From the NCBI RefSeq assembly GCF_910592395.1, contig NC_088310.1, forward strand, positions 24,135,491-24,199,490: 64,000 bases of DNA. The letters run 5' to 3'. The notes under the pieces are model-generated. The model did no database searches, had not been told where the DNA came from, and worked only from the letters and a program-made list of their open reading frames with translations. The stretch is from Lineus longissimus. Lineage: Eukaryota > Nemertea > Pilidiophora > Heteronemertea > Lineidae. Shown here piece after piece: positions 10,355-22,257 of this stretch (position 1 is its first letter; each line of letters opens with the position of its first letter). The translations under genes and the position numbers were made by a program.

Positions 10355-12491
10355 GGCGTTTTTTCGTTGTCCGAGACTAGTACTGTCCCGAGTCTCAGCT
10401 AAAGCACGACAGCTAGGCTATCTAACCGTTCCAAACGACCGGTTCTCTCATACAGAACTCCTACTCAAATTTAAACTTGACGCCCGTTATTAATCAAATT
10501 TGCTATTGCGAAAGGTCATGTTAAAGGTATAAGATCACATTTCTATGCTTTCAAACGGCGTCCGAGAAAGATTTAAAGGCGAAAAGGCCATGAGATAGTG
10601 CAGGGCCGGCACTCGTTTACAGCGTCCAAAAATGTGCACGAGCAGTTTGTACCAGGTTTGTAAACTTTTTCTGAGGCACCACAGAACCGGCCTACAGTAC
10701 TCGAGACAAGAAACTTGGGCCAAGAATATCTGGAGACACTAAGAGAACAGGCCCCTAATCTATCTTTCGTCGAGTTCAGATGTTCGTCGAGTGCGTTGCG
10801 TCAACACCAGCTGCCATTACCCTGACGAATGCACTGGTTTAGGCTCTCTGTATATTTATTCGATAGAATATGTTTCCAAAATCCAAACATTACCATTTCC
10901 TAAGTTCTTATTTTAAAACAATATATGATCGATAGCTCATTGCAATGTCACCCGAATTAGTTTCTTAACGTTTTTTCCGTCCAGTGTCCAGCAAGGGCTT
11001 TAGCAGAGAAGATAATTTAGCTTTAATAAGACCGTGTCACGCAAACAGGTCTGGCTTGCCGTGTGACCGAGATTCACTCGGACGGGTCGATGAGTTCTAT
11101 ACCGGGAGGGGCCTCTGCGATAATCTGGGGCAACTCAAGGTAACTCATTCAAGCTAGAATGTGTTTTTATGGCAATGTATGTATCTATTACATCCGAGTG
11201 GCCGCATAACTTAGTTTTGTAGGTGCCTCCGAGTAATTGCCACACACAGACACAGATCAGCTATAGCTTGGGGTTGAAAGGTAATACAGCCTTTATTCGA
11301 TTCTGAAATTATCATATCAATAAAATCTGCAATTTAAATGTCTTTATTTATTCCCAAAATGACAAATTCAATTTATAATTTATAAAGGTATCTGTATGTA
11401 TAGTATACAATCTTTATGTACATGTACATAAATCACAGACTGTGTCGCTGTTATTGTGTCCTCGACGAAAGAGGGCGCTATACAGTACCCGCAAATGGCA
11501 ATCACAAGAAAGTTTAAAATACCCTGGGGTCATCCATAACTACTTTTTGGAAGACCCCTTCCGTCAGAGTACTTTCAAAAATATTGATTTTTGAGAATAT
11601 TGATCAACACTTGATCAAATGTGTATATTGCCACTGGGTCTTCCCCCTAGAGTTCGTTTTATGTTGATAACTGCATTTTGTATTGGATGACCCCATTAAA
11701 GTTCACTGTACTGAGACGTAGACCCATATCGATGTTGAATAGTCAATAAAACAATATGTTGCTCATCGGCAGACATTCTTGACGTGATGAACGCCTTATC
11801 AAATATTCAACAAAGCCATTAAAATAAACGGCAGTAAATATAAACCATAAATTGGGCATAAATCATGAATTCGTTACCAAATACATGTTCCACCGGAGTG
11901 ATCTGCATAATTGTCACATTTGATCATGCATACCGTTGCAGCAGGCTTGGCAGGAATAATTAGCAACCGAATACATTGCAAACGCACGTAGCGAAGAGAT
12001 ATGCTAGTAGCAATGACAGCACAGACACACATGACAATATACGAATATCGCCTGTGCTTAAATATGCATTCCAGAGTAAGGCCGCAGCCGAGCTCTCGGG
12101 AATGTTCGTTCAGTGCATTTGAATCTTCTACTGAATTTACCCATTACCCCCAGTGCACAGCTCGAAAGCAAAGCGTTCTCTCCAGACACCGTAGGGTGCA
12201 CTTCGTCTGAAAGAATCCAGAGATCAGTACATGAATATTCGGACGAAAAAGTCTGAACTCGGTTCAATCACTGGTCTCCGCCCTGTATATATCGGTAAAA
12301 CTTTCATTTAAAACATGTTAATGCAAAAATAAGAATGGACGGACATGTGTCGGCTTTTCCTTGAGCGCACGCAGTTCTGCATCGTAATTATTTTATCTGC
12401 AATCATTGCTTCATCCCGATCCTCTGTTTCGTTCTACGTTAGTATTTGAACTCTCACCCTCAATTCCATTCTCTACCGGTTCTCTGCAGTA
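10355..12491. other. Intergenic stretch with a MITE candidate
   Basis: No exon could be supported here. It contains the inverted-repeat element at 11525-11695 (separate entry) and otherwise A/T-rich unique-looking DNA. The part next to 10354 is the likely promoter of the BRICHOS-like gene; the part next to 12491 would be the K2P 3' UTR. Confidence 0.5.
11525..11695. mobile_element. Short inverted-repeat element (MITE candidate)
   Basis: A 171-bp segment whose ends are perfect 12-bp inverted repeats: TGGGGTCATCCA at 11525-11536 and its complement TGGATGACCCCA at 11684-11695. A second inverted pair lies inside (GGAAGACCC near 11549 and GGGTCTTCC near 11637), so most of the element could fold back. 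No coding sequence. A target-site duplication is not clear, so the superfamily is open. Confidence 0.5.
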
Positions 12492-15031
12492 TCATAATTG
12501 TTCATCCGCAATAATGACCGCCACCCCATTCTCCTCAGGTTCCTCGTCATCACCCCTCTTAGAAACCTTGACTAATTGCACATTATGGTCGTTGGCGATC
12601 ATGATCTGCCGGCATTTCTCGCAAAGATCCTCATACAGGTGCCTATCCCCCAGTTCATCATCGTATTCTAGAGATAACGAACGGTTAGGCACTCCAGGCG
12701 TGTCCTGGTCTGTTGAGGCGTTGTCAAGTCCAGCTTTGCTTTTACGTTTCGTGAACTGTCACAAAAAGAAAAGAACATGTTTGGTGAAAGGTACCAAAAG
12801 ACGCCAAACTGAATGTACTGTATAAACATGCACTTAATTTTTCGTTATTTTTAATACTAATTACTACCGTGCGCCAAACCACAGTTTGCCTTGTCACCCA
12901 AAGATGTAACGAATCGAGATCTTGGTACACTGCATGAAATAACAGACTAAAGGAAGATACATGTATATGCACTTACCTTAACGCTAGCTTTCTTGAAATC
13001 TACCACTTTTTCTGTCGCTTTTTTACTGACTTGTTCAGCACGTTCGCTGATGACGTGAATAAGAATTTGGACAACTAATGAGAGGTAGGCAAGGCCCGTT
13101 AGAATCCAAACGTATACAGCTATTTTATAGAAGTCTCTTTTCCATCCATACGGTGGGAAGTCGGTTTCACCTGAAGAAAAGGATCAATTACCGGGCAACA
13201 CAAAAAAGATTATATACTTTAGGTTTTAAATAACGTCCGTACCATGATTGAGCAATTTAATATTTAAAAAATTTCGGTCACACGTATAGTAGAAGTTGAG
13301 ATTTATACTTTTTCTCAAGTCCAGTGTGTCTGATATCAATATTTGCATTAGTTATTGGACAATCAGTATTATATTTTTTGAAACTTCAACACCTGAGCAT
13401 GTTCAATTGGATAGGATTGGTCACCAATCAAACTCTCAGACCATACTAATAATGCATAACTATAGTAGATATTAGATTTATCATTGAAAGCCAAATGCGG
13501 CCTGGGGATTTTGACTGGGCCGTTCAAGACTTCTGACTTTATAAGCGTGTCTCAATTCAACCCTGTTCTTTTAAGAAAGTGAAATATAGGGGCTCACCTG
13601 GCACATACGTTCCAAAGCCAATGGTTGTGAGTGTAATAAAACAATAGTACATACAGGTAAAAAACGTCCATTCTTCTATCGACATGAGCACCAGTGACGG
13701 AATAATAAACAAGAAACATACACCTATGATGATAAGTACGATAGTCATGATGGCTTTGTTGAAGGCAGCATGGCGCGAGATGCGAACATTTGATATATTA
13801 CGTCCGAGGTTGGTGAGCCGTTCCCCGATGGCTCCCAGGACAATCAGGCAGAGCGGGATGCCTAGCAGTGCGTACCCTACAACAATACATTGGCCGAGTA
13901 CCGTCTGTGGTACCATGTCGCCGTACCCTAGAAAGAAGAAGGTATATATGCCTTAATCAATGGTATGTAAAAATTGGAACATTATGAAGCTAAGTTCTAT
14001 TTAACCTCCCTGGACAGAGTGAAGGTAAATAGGTGGAAGGTTTAGCCTTAAAATTACATGTACAACTGCCTCTTGTTCATGAAAGGGATGCATCTGGAAG
14101 TTATGACAAGATTGGACTGAAATGAATAATAGGCTTCAAGGATAACGTAATCCGGCCTGGCTGCATCTTGACACGAAAGGTACCGAAATTTCAAAGCATC
14201 GACTGCCGGATTGAACTTATCGGGGTAGGGTGCTAGGTTAATGAGAATCAGAATCTTCTTCGCGAGTAGTTTGACCAGCAACTTCCACAAAAAAGGCAGA
14301 TTATGTCATACAAACCTATTGTTGTTATTACTGTAATGCAGAAACATAGTGCACTGGCATATTCCCAGACGTATGACCTGTCCTCCGGGTCCACCATTCT
14401 GGCACCGTCACCTTTTGCATGGTCCAATCTACTAATGAGGTGTTTCAGTTCTGTTTCATTAACACAAGAGTAATTCGCTGAAGAAAGGACGAACAACAGA
14501 ATTACTTATTCTTAACGTGCAAAGGTGAATACTTTCATATCTGCAATCTGCTTTAGAGAAGAACAGCATCATCTACATCAGATTGTCTCCTGAACTATCC
14601 TCTCATATTAGAGAGGGTCAGATTCAAGCGATTTCTTCTCTAGTCGACGTCATCAAGTCAAAGTGCATGTTTTGTATCATTGTTTATTAAGCTCATTCTC
14701 CAAAGGAAGTGCCATTTACCATTAGGAATTTTATGTTTATGTTAATCAAGGAATATGTCTTACAAGATCTTCATCACTCTCCCTGATCGCCATCATCACC
14801 CCGTCAATAGTGAAAACCTCAAGATTTTGTAATAAGAGAAATTTCCTGATAGGCTCATTATGGAGAATTTAGCCGTTCGCGTTACTTACCAACGAATTCA
14901 TTGTAAATGACGGTCAACTCTTCCCGTATAGCCTTTTCCTTCCAGTGTTCAACTGCCGTGAATAGTCCAGCACCAATACAGATGTAGACAACAAGAAGAA
15001 TGCATAAAAACAAAAGTCTTTTGCCATCCAT
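12492..15031 (-). CDS. Two-pore-domain (K2P) potassium channel, five exons, complete
   Basis: Background K+ leak channel of the plasma membrane. Exons: 14890-15031, 14316-14477, 13598-13927, 12977-13170, 12492-12755; 1092 coding bases, 363 residues. TM1 lies at the N-terminus (LLFLCILLVVYICIGAGLF). The extracellular cap has sequons NYS and NET and a Cys (52) suited to the cap disulfide. Pore 1 filter is TTIGYGD (99-105), split by the exon 2/3 junction. TM2 (GQCIVVGYALLGIPLCLIVL) and TM3 follow, then pore 2 TTIGFGT (202-208) with VPG after it. TM4 is YKIAVYVWILTGLAYLSLVV, and a ~125-residue charged cytosolic tail ends the protein. The normal Asp/Asn after the second filter is Thr here. TM4 and the stretch after it look closest to TREK/TALK-type channels, but subfamily assignment needs a tree. 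Confidence 0.93.
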
Positions 15032-17174
15032 AGCAAGTGGCACTAGCCAGAGTTACCATTTGACAAATATCTGCAGCAACTGTACAGATATACTGCTAAA
15101 TCCTTGGTTAGAACTTCCAAATGCGTAGTCATATAATCAGGAGTGCTTGCTCAAGACAAGACACTGGTCACACAGCTATTGAAACTGATATATATCATTT
15201 GGTCTCGAATCAGCTTTTGTAGACAGTTGTACATCAATTAACTATCCCTGTTGGCTGCACAGATCCCAAGCACGTGTGGTGGATATTTCATCAGCTGAAT
15301 CCCAGTTACAAATCTAAAAGATTTATTTCAATTCCTTGAAAAGTATCAAGAATATCACGATATGTAAAAAAGGTGCTTGGTGCCTTTGTCTCAGTGTACG
15401 CGTCATTTGCTGGTGTATACATATTGACTTTGAATACCAGCACTCGATTCAGTCCGTGGGCTTTATCAGGTGAAAACCGATAGAAAAGTACACAATATGT
15501 TATTGGACAACGTATTCCACAGCTTTGCAGTATATTGTATTGCACTTCTGTATCCTTATTTAAAAAACGTATCGTCCGGGTATGCACAAAAAATTCCTAT
15601 AATCTCAATTCACGTTGGCTACATTTAGTGACGATAATGGTATTTTGCTGTGATTGTTAATTATGACAGCTAAATCGATCAGATCACGTTGAGTTCTCTC
15701 ACTGTAAAAACGTTATCATCTCTAAATAAAAAGCAGACTCCGGTTGTATCTTATGTCAATATCGTAAGACACTGAAAAAAACGCAGATGATTTAATGAGG
15801 GATATATCCTCCTCACGTTCAGTAAACACTATGAAGTTTTTATTGAACTCGCCAGTTGTCTTCCATCGCATCTGTGATGACTAATGGTCATGGAGAGCTA
15901 GACCTAAATAAAAGAAATAGAAAAAGTAATGTGTTTTTGAATTGGAAACGACAATACATCTTTCATCATCAGCTTTGACAAAAACTAAGGAACTCAAAAA
16001 TTTTGCTGACATCACCGAAATTTTAGATGATATACATGTACATTGTATAATGAATAATAATCAACGCATTATTGTTTTTATGTTTGGAGAGTGGTGGATT
16101 CATAAAGACTAGTCTTTATATATGAATTATCGATGTTCATTGGAGTTTTATCAAAAATCAGAAGTCGGTTGTCTTTTTGTGACACCTGGTATGAAACCGA
16201 CTTGTTCGGCAAAAACCTAAACTATTATCCCCTCATTCAGTTCAGCTGCATTTCTCAAATAAATTTCATTTCAATAGTGACCTGAATATGTAGATCGATA
16301 AGCATTGAAAAGTTCCCCTTTGTTGTAAATCGATGATCAAAACATTCAAGTTAATGTTGACAGAAGCCTATAAAACGTGTTTTGTGTGTATAGGTTTATG
16401 TACACACCTGATTGTGAATGCAGCATTTTCCTCTAAAGTAATGGCGTAGAAAACAAATGGTTGTGGATGTAGGATGGAGCTTTTGTTACTAGCATTCTAT
16501 CATTGTCCTAAAGAAGAACAAGGTCGGGGCGATTCCATAGCAAAAATTCACCTGAAATGCTTTACAGACCAGAAATAGTATGCCCTGAATGTAAAACTGA
16601 TGTGGACAACGTATCACACTAAATGTTATACTGCCACAGCTGCAGTATTCCAATTACAAGGACAAATGTTGTAATTTCCTTACAAATATTTTATTCATAC
16701 AGATATGCTGTGTAGACCATAGCCGTTTGAAATAGAGACTGGACGTCCCACAAACTTATAAGATAAATCAGTCTGGTAGCGTCACAGAGTTAACGGTTGA
16801 CCATACATGTAGTACCGACATTAAAACTTGAAAAACATAAAAACAATTAAAGCTCCTTCAAAATGAAGTGAATGCCCATTTAAGCCCTTGGAGGCTGTTA
16901 TCAGGAAATCAAAGAACAGACTCCCACCCTTGAAATTGGCATTTGCTTTGTTTTGAAAGGTTCTAATTGCTTTAGGATTTCGAGTCGAGCCAAAATGGTG
17001 GTACCTATGGTGAATCAGTGCGGTAGGCCTTGAGTAAAGCTCCTGAGACAGAGAATCAGGGGGAAAGTGCGCACTTTTAAGACAAATTTCCATGGTATTG
17101 TCTACTGTTGGTGTTGGCCTGGAGTAATGCTCCGGGAAAGAGATGTGTTCTCCAATGATTGCAATCGCACTCAC
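15032..17174. other. Upstream region of the K2P gene, no exon seen
   Basis: A/T-rich DNA with only short ORFs of no recognisable family. It presumably contains the K2P promoter. The minus-strand ORF at 16821-17219 partly overlaps the mobile element beginning at 17175 and looks fortuitous. Confidence 0.45.
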
Positions 17175-17375
17175 CACGGGTAAAGGTGCCGCACAGTAAA
17201 AACAAGGCCTTCCCATCACAGTGTTGGAGGGGTAAAATCAGATAAAAATAATAAATACGGAACTTACATCCCTCAAAATGAACTAATCTTTTGTATGTTT
17301 CTTTTGTGTCGTCATTTTCTCTCCAGGTATGAGAACGTATTTTTCTTAGCCAAGCCGATACCTTTAGCCACCGTG
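17175..17375 (-). mobile_element. Transib-like MITE, copy 1 (inverted relative to copy 2)
   Basis: A 201-bp non-coding element flanked by a perfect 5-bp duplication CTCAC (17170-17174 and 17376-17380). Read on the minus strand it starts CACGGTGGCTAAAGGTAT; the other end reads CACGGGTAAAGGT inward, a shortened version of the same terminus. The interior is clearly similar to 41404-41610 through its whole length, for example the shared stretch GAAACATACAAAAGA followed by TAGTTCATTTTGAGGG. The 5-bp duplication and CAC-type heptamer end are the hallmarks of the Transib/RAG transposon group. Confidence 0.8.
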
Positions 17376-18664
17376 CTCACCTTGGTTAAGCTATCCTCTC
17401 AGCTCCCTAACTTAGAAACTGCTCTAAGTTTATCCCTCAGTGCGGCACGCAATCACAAATGTTGCGAAATTCGATGATAGTCCTGTGCTTCAGTGCATCA
17501 AGTATCACGTAGTGTAATTTAATGCACTGCAATGTACATATATCAATGTAAAGTAGGCCCTAGCACTAGAATATTGAATATTTTGTATCTAGTACCTTTT
17601 GTCGCCAACCGCAACCTGCATAAAATCGGTTTTAATATTTTCCAGGTGTTAGACCCGCGGTATACATGTTGGCCATCAGAATAAAACTCCTAAAGCTCTG
17701 TTTTCAAAATCATGAGTATCGTCAAAAAGGTATGTATATAAAATGCAAAGTGCTGCTAATCGTGAAAATGTAAAACGGTTTCAATGAAAAATTGAAAATT
17801 TATTCTAATCAGCAGCCATGCACAGAGTGTGTTTAATCATCGCAGTAACTCATATTTTTCATCACTGATTCAACACCGGTGCTCTTAAATAAAACAAGCT
17901 GAATCTAATTAATCGGGTAAAAAAAGTGAAAACGGCTGTCAGTAATTTAATCGAACGTCAAAACAGCAATTTATGAACTGAACAATCAATCAAATTGAGC
18001 ATGATTCTATAAAATGTGTCATTGTTGCACCTTTTGTCACCTTCTTCGGCAAAAGGTTAGTCTGTTTCCTGAGATGCTCGTCAATTGTTTAGTCTTCATG
18101 AAGGACGGAGTTCCGAGAGTCACACTATATTGTGAATCCATCCTCACCGAACCTCCGGACGCAGTGGACCGGCCTCGTCCCTCACCCTAACCACTGCGAC
18201 AAGTGCAGTGGTGAGCTTTTTGGAGGAATTGGTAAAATGCAAAAATGAAATAAACTTGCATTTTTGAAGACCATCTTTATTAAATTTCGTACATACAATA
18301 AACAATTAGCAAACAATGCCCAAACAATGCAGGGTCCCAAGAGAAACAATGCCCCGAAAGCTAAAAAGCAGCCAGTATATACATGTAGGCCATACATGAT
18401 ATTCTGGCACCACACTACTGTTGGCAAGTTTCACATGATGTAACTCATGGCGTCTGGGTAATCCCTGAATGCCCGTTTCATATCGACCTAAACTAATCTC
18501 TGGGCGAATGCGGGTATATTTTCGTTGAACATGTTCAAAACACGTTGTTTGCGTCATACAGATTTGTTTTTGGTAAAAAGGGACAAGCCTACTACGTATT
18601 CCGTGTGATGTATTCATCTGCCTCTTTTGTCACGGCGTCACAATGATGCTTGTCTTGTCCTTCA
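17376..18664. other. Intergenic stretch, no gene seen
   Basis: Lies between the MITE and the stop codon of the EF-hand gene; it probably contains the EF-hand gene's 3' UTR. A small perfect inverted repeat (ACCACTGC / GCAGTGGT) sits near 18189-18210. No exon is supported. Confidence 0.4.
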
Positions 18665-21289
18665 TTACTCAATATTCAGTTTCTCCATGTTAGTGATGAG
18701 GAACGAAGCGAATTCTGAAAAATATCAAACAGATGTCCGAAAATGCGCTTTGCAACACTTCTGAAGCTCATCTAATATACCGACTTTAATCACAAGAATA
18801 TCCCATAAAAACCTCAGTTAGTTTAGTTCACCAACAGCCTCCCAGGTGACCAAACTTGCTCCATTCAGTGCTGTCACCTAGGATGTAATACTTGAACTGA
18901 AACTATTAGACTTTCACTTTTAGCTCAGTTGACATGATTTTCTGGTTACTGATGTCAATATATCTGGTTTAGGAGGAACTATTTTTGTGGTAACTTTTGA
19001 TTGATTTATCCCAGCTGAATCGATGATCAATGAAGCGGCTACACTTACCACCAACTTCGATGGCGCCATCATTGTTGGTGTCGGCTTCCTTGATGATCCC
19101 AGAGAGCAGCTGGTCCGTGAAGTCCCTCCAGATGTGACTGTCCCGCACGAACTGCCACAACTCATGCTTGTTCATCTTCCCGTCCTTATTTCTGTCCAGG
19201 TCCTTGAACATATCCTTTAGTCTACCCTGTGCCATCCAGGTTACAAACTCGACGTAATTCAGTTTACCGTCGTTTTCTGAAAGTGGAAGCAAATAATCCC
19301 CCATTTAAGAACTTCAGTTCAGTGTCCTGGCTTTCGAGATTGAAAGTCGATTTTGGCACACCGCACCTAACCTTTGCAAGAAATGTGTGCTCTTCTTATC
19401 AACACGATTAGTTCACAATTTTCTTGCTGAGAATATTAAGTTTTGAGTATTTCGTCTTGCAGAAAAAGCAATCAAATCGGGCCAACAGTCAATGAATTAG
19501 GGCTAGGATTACATAAAGCCGCCTATATTTGGGAAATGGAACTGGGTGCTCGACAATTCTTATACCGTATAAATAGATGCACATTCCTTTACACCATCGA
19601 TACCTGTGTTTATACCTACTGGCTTTATCATATCTCTCCATGACGTCTGACATCATGAGTATCTCCTTTGTGTCGGTGCTCTGTGACTGCATCTCAAACA
19701 GATTGATATACCCATCGCCACTTGAATCAAACTTATCGAACTTCTTTTTGATACCTTCAAAATAAGCAGGTTAAGTCATGATCTGCAGACAATATCATGA
19801 TATCATTACTTTAAAGGGAGAGAATAGACAGGAGCTAACACCAGATTAAGGTACACAGAGTCGCCGATAGGTGTCTCTACAATCCCATCGCATGCACAAA
19901 CTCGCGCTTGTTTGGGAATGTTTTTATTACCAAGTCAATCGCGTGGAGACCCCCGGCACTTGCATCTCAAAGTTCCTGACTATCTGACTGAATAGTTCCG
20001 TCTTTACTACTGTCAGCGATGTGGCTGAAGTCCTCCTTGCGATTACAGCGAAGTATTTGGAAATCTGGTACAGAGAAAAATGCTTCGGTAGCAGCTTAAC
20101 AAACGTAGCCCCTACCTACCTAGAATTGTCTTCTGTTCTTCTTTGGTAATTTTGAATAATTTGATGATCAGTTCTGTTAACGCAGTACCGGCAGCCTGGG
20201 GATTAAAGAAAAAATTCATATCTCTGTGATGTGATATTCGACATACATTTGTTTCGTCAGCGCCGTGTAATACTTCTCGTTGACTCATTTATCTCCAGGC
20301 ACAAGATGCATGCAGAAGAATATAAGAAAATGATTGCAAATGATTTACTAAGTTTTGTAAAAGGATCGCCCAAAATCACTTACTGTTGTCGATGTCATGG
20401 TGACAAAAAATTTGCTCCTGCTGACTTTGAAAATTTAACGTAAACTAGAAGGGCGAAGTGGAAACTCGGTAGTATTGGACAGATATGGCCCAGGAATGGG
20501 CAAAACATAACTGGACAATTATTATAGGCTACGTTGCGCTAATCTACCAACTTAACAATTGTAAGTCTTAAGCGGTAGGCCTTATTTCTCTAGCATGCAA
20601 AGTCAGACATTAGGAGTAACGGGAGACCGAATAATACCAAGGCCCGCTAATCCAAATCCTTCCCAGATCTTCTAATATTTTTAGATATTACATGGACTAT
20701 TTTCATTGGGCAATTCATGTTAAAAATTTAAATAAAACGTTTGTGCTCGATAGTCCTGTGGAAATATGCACTCACAGCTTGATGTTTTTTTTTTCAAGGT
20801 AGCCAATGTAGTCAAGATTGTCTGAGCTTGCCAAGTGAGTCAAGATAGTGGCACCTGCTAACTGAACGTCGTCAAGACATTGTAACATCTTGCATGACAA
20901 TGCCATAGTATGACCGCAGTCAAGACTTTACCACAACCGGACTACTGTCGCCGTGACAGCCAACACCGTGAGGACGACGCAACAGCCTACACAGACAATG
21001 CTGCAAGTCATAACAGTGCCTCTCATCCTCAACACAGACAAGACAGCGCCACTGTGTAACCGAAGTCAAGACAATACCGCAACCTAACTTCAACAGTGTC
21101 AAAAGCAAGACAATATCACAATCTGACCACAATCAAGACGAACCGAATTCAAACAAGACATTTCCACAACCTAACCACAAATAAGACACTATAGCACCGC
21201 CTGACCGCTGGTTTACCACATGCGCAGTCTGACCGTAGTCAACCTGGCCATGACAGATGGATGAAACTCCTTACCTCCGAACGTTGCAT
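18665..21289 (-). CDS. Four-EF-hand calmodulin-like calcium-binding protein, five exons
   Basis: Exons: 21275-21289 (start ATG at 21289, MQRSE), 20120-20195, 19620-19754, 19049-19276, 18665-18714; 504 coding bases, 167 residues, phases consistent. EF1 loop DSSGDGYINLFE is canonical. EF2, spanning the exon 3/4 junction, reads KAKNDGKLNYVE: Lys stands at loop positions 1 and 3, so it probably does not bind calcium although the helix-loop-helix frame is kept. EF3 loop DRNKDGKMNKHE and EF4 loop DTNNDGAIEVGE (spanning the last junction) are canonical. No signal peptide or myristoylation site is seen, so a cytosolic sensor or buffer is likely. The first coding exon carries only 15 bases and is the least certain part; another upstream start exon could exist. 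Specific subfamily not identified. Confidence 0.82.
20810..21250 (+). repeat. Degenerate minisatellite-like array in intron 1 of the EF-hand gene
   Basis: The stretch repeats a variable unit of roughly 30-45 bases built on the core TGACCRCAGTCAAGACA followed by NTACCACAACC. Examples of the core are near 20911, 21060, 21123, 21146 and 21210. Units have drifted and differ in length. On the plus strand it is strongly enriched in CA/AC and AAGAC and nearly lacks long T runs. No coding potential is evident. Confidence 0.55.
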
Positions 21290-22257
21290 CTTGTTTTAGC
21301 TTGTGAAAGAATACTGCAAAGCAAGCACACACACTCTCCTCAGTTGAGGGTACAATGCAGGATTAGCAAGTTAGATTAAGTACTTTATTAGTTTTGGTTC
21401 TCAGGGTTGAATTATTCATCCTTCATCAACAGCATAGTGTCGAACGCAACTTGTATCGATTTTCGTTCGTGCTGAGCGAAGAAACCTCTTGGAGACTAAG
21501 AGTACATTCCATTTGAGATTTCTAGTTCATAACACGTCGGCAAGAACAACATTTTCCGACCAAGGGCACAGGAAGTCATATGCGAGGAGACAATGTCACA
21601 TAGAAGCATAACATTTGTCTAAGCTAGTGCCGTCCATTCACTCGTCAAAAGATTTACAAGTCATTTGCAGCCGAAATTGGGGGGAGCATCATGACAATTG
21701 TCTATAGAACTCATTCTCTTTAAAGCACCTTCACTGAATACTCAAGGCAAAGGCCCAAATCTAGGCCTTGACGCCAAAATGATAATGATGTCGTCATGAA
21801 AAATTAAGACAAACACTGATCAGTGCACTTTGAGAGGACAGCACCCTCAAGCCATCCTGGTCTATCAACACTTTTTGTGAATGTCAATTTGATTCCTGAA
21901 GCGCATCAACCTGTTCATCAGCTCTTAGATGGACAAAAGAAGAACCTGACTAAAATATTGCAGTTAGTAACTTTTATTATCACAAAATAATGACATATTT
22001 TACGCAAATGCACATTTTGTAGCACCTCCATAACAAAAACTTAACAGTAGCAAATCACTGAAATAATTCAAAGCTATTTCGCTGACAATTCAAAAGTCCT
22101 TCAGTTGTTAATATATCTTTCCGCCACCTCTGAGCAATCATCAGGACAACAGTCCGAGCGGACAATACAAACATGGATAAAACCACTTTATGAAAGGCAC
22201 CCTTAATTGCTGCCTCATCGATTGACAGTCATTGTCTCCTCGACTGTTGCTCCCAAA

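Noticed and set aside
14005-14024. ACCTCCCTGGACAGA shared between about 14006 and 44524
   Set aside because: The similarity does not extend beyond about 16 bases, so a repeat family cannot be claimed from two short matches.
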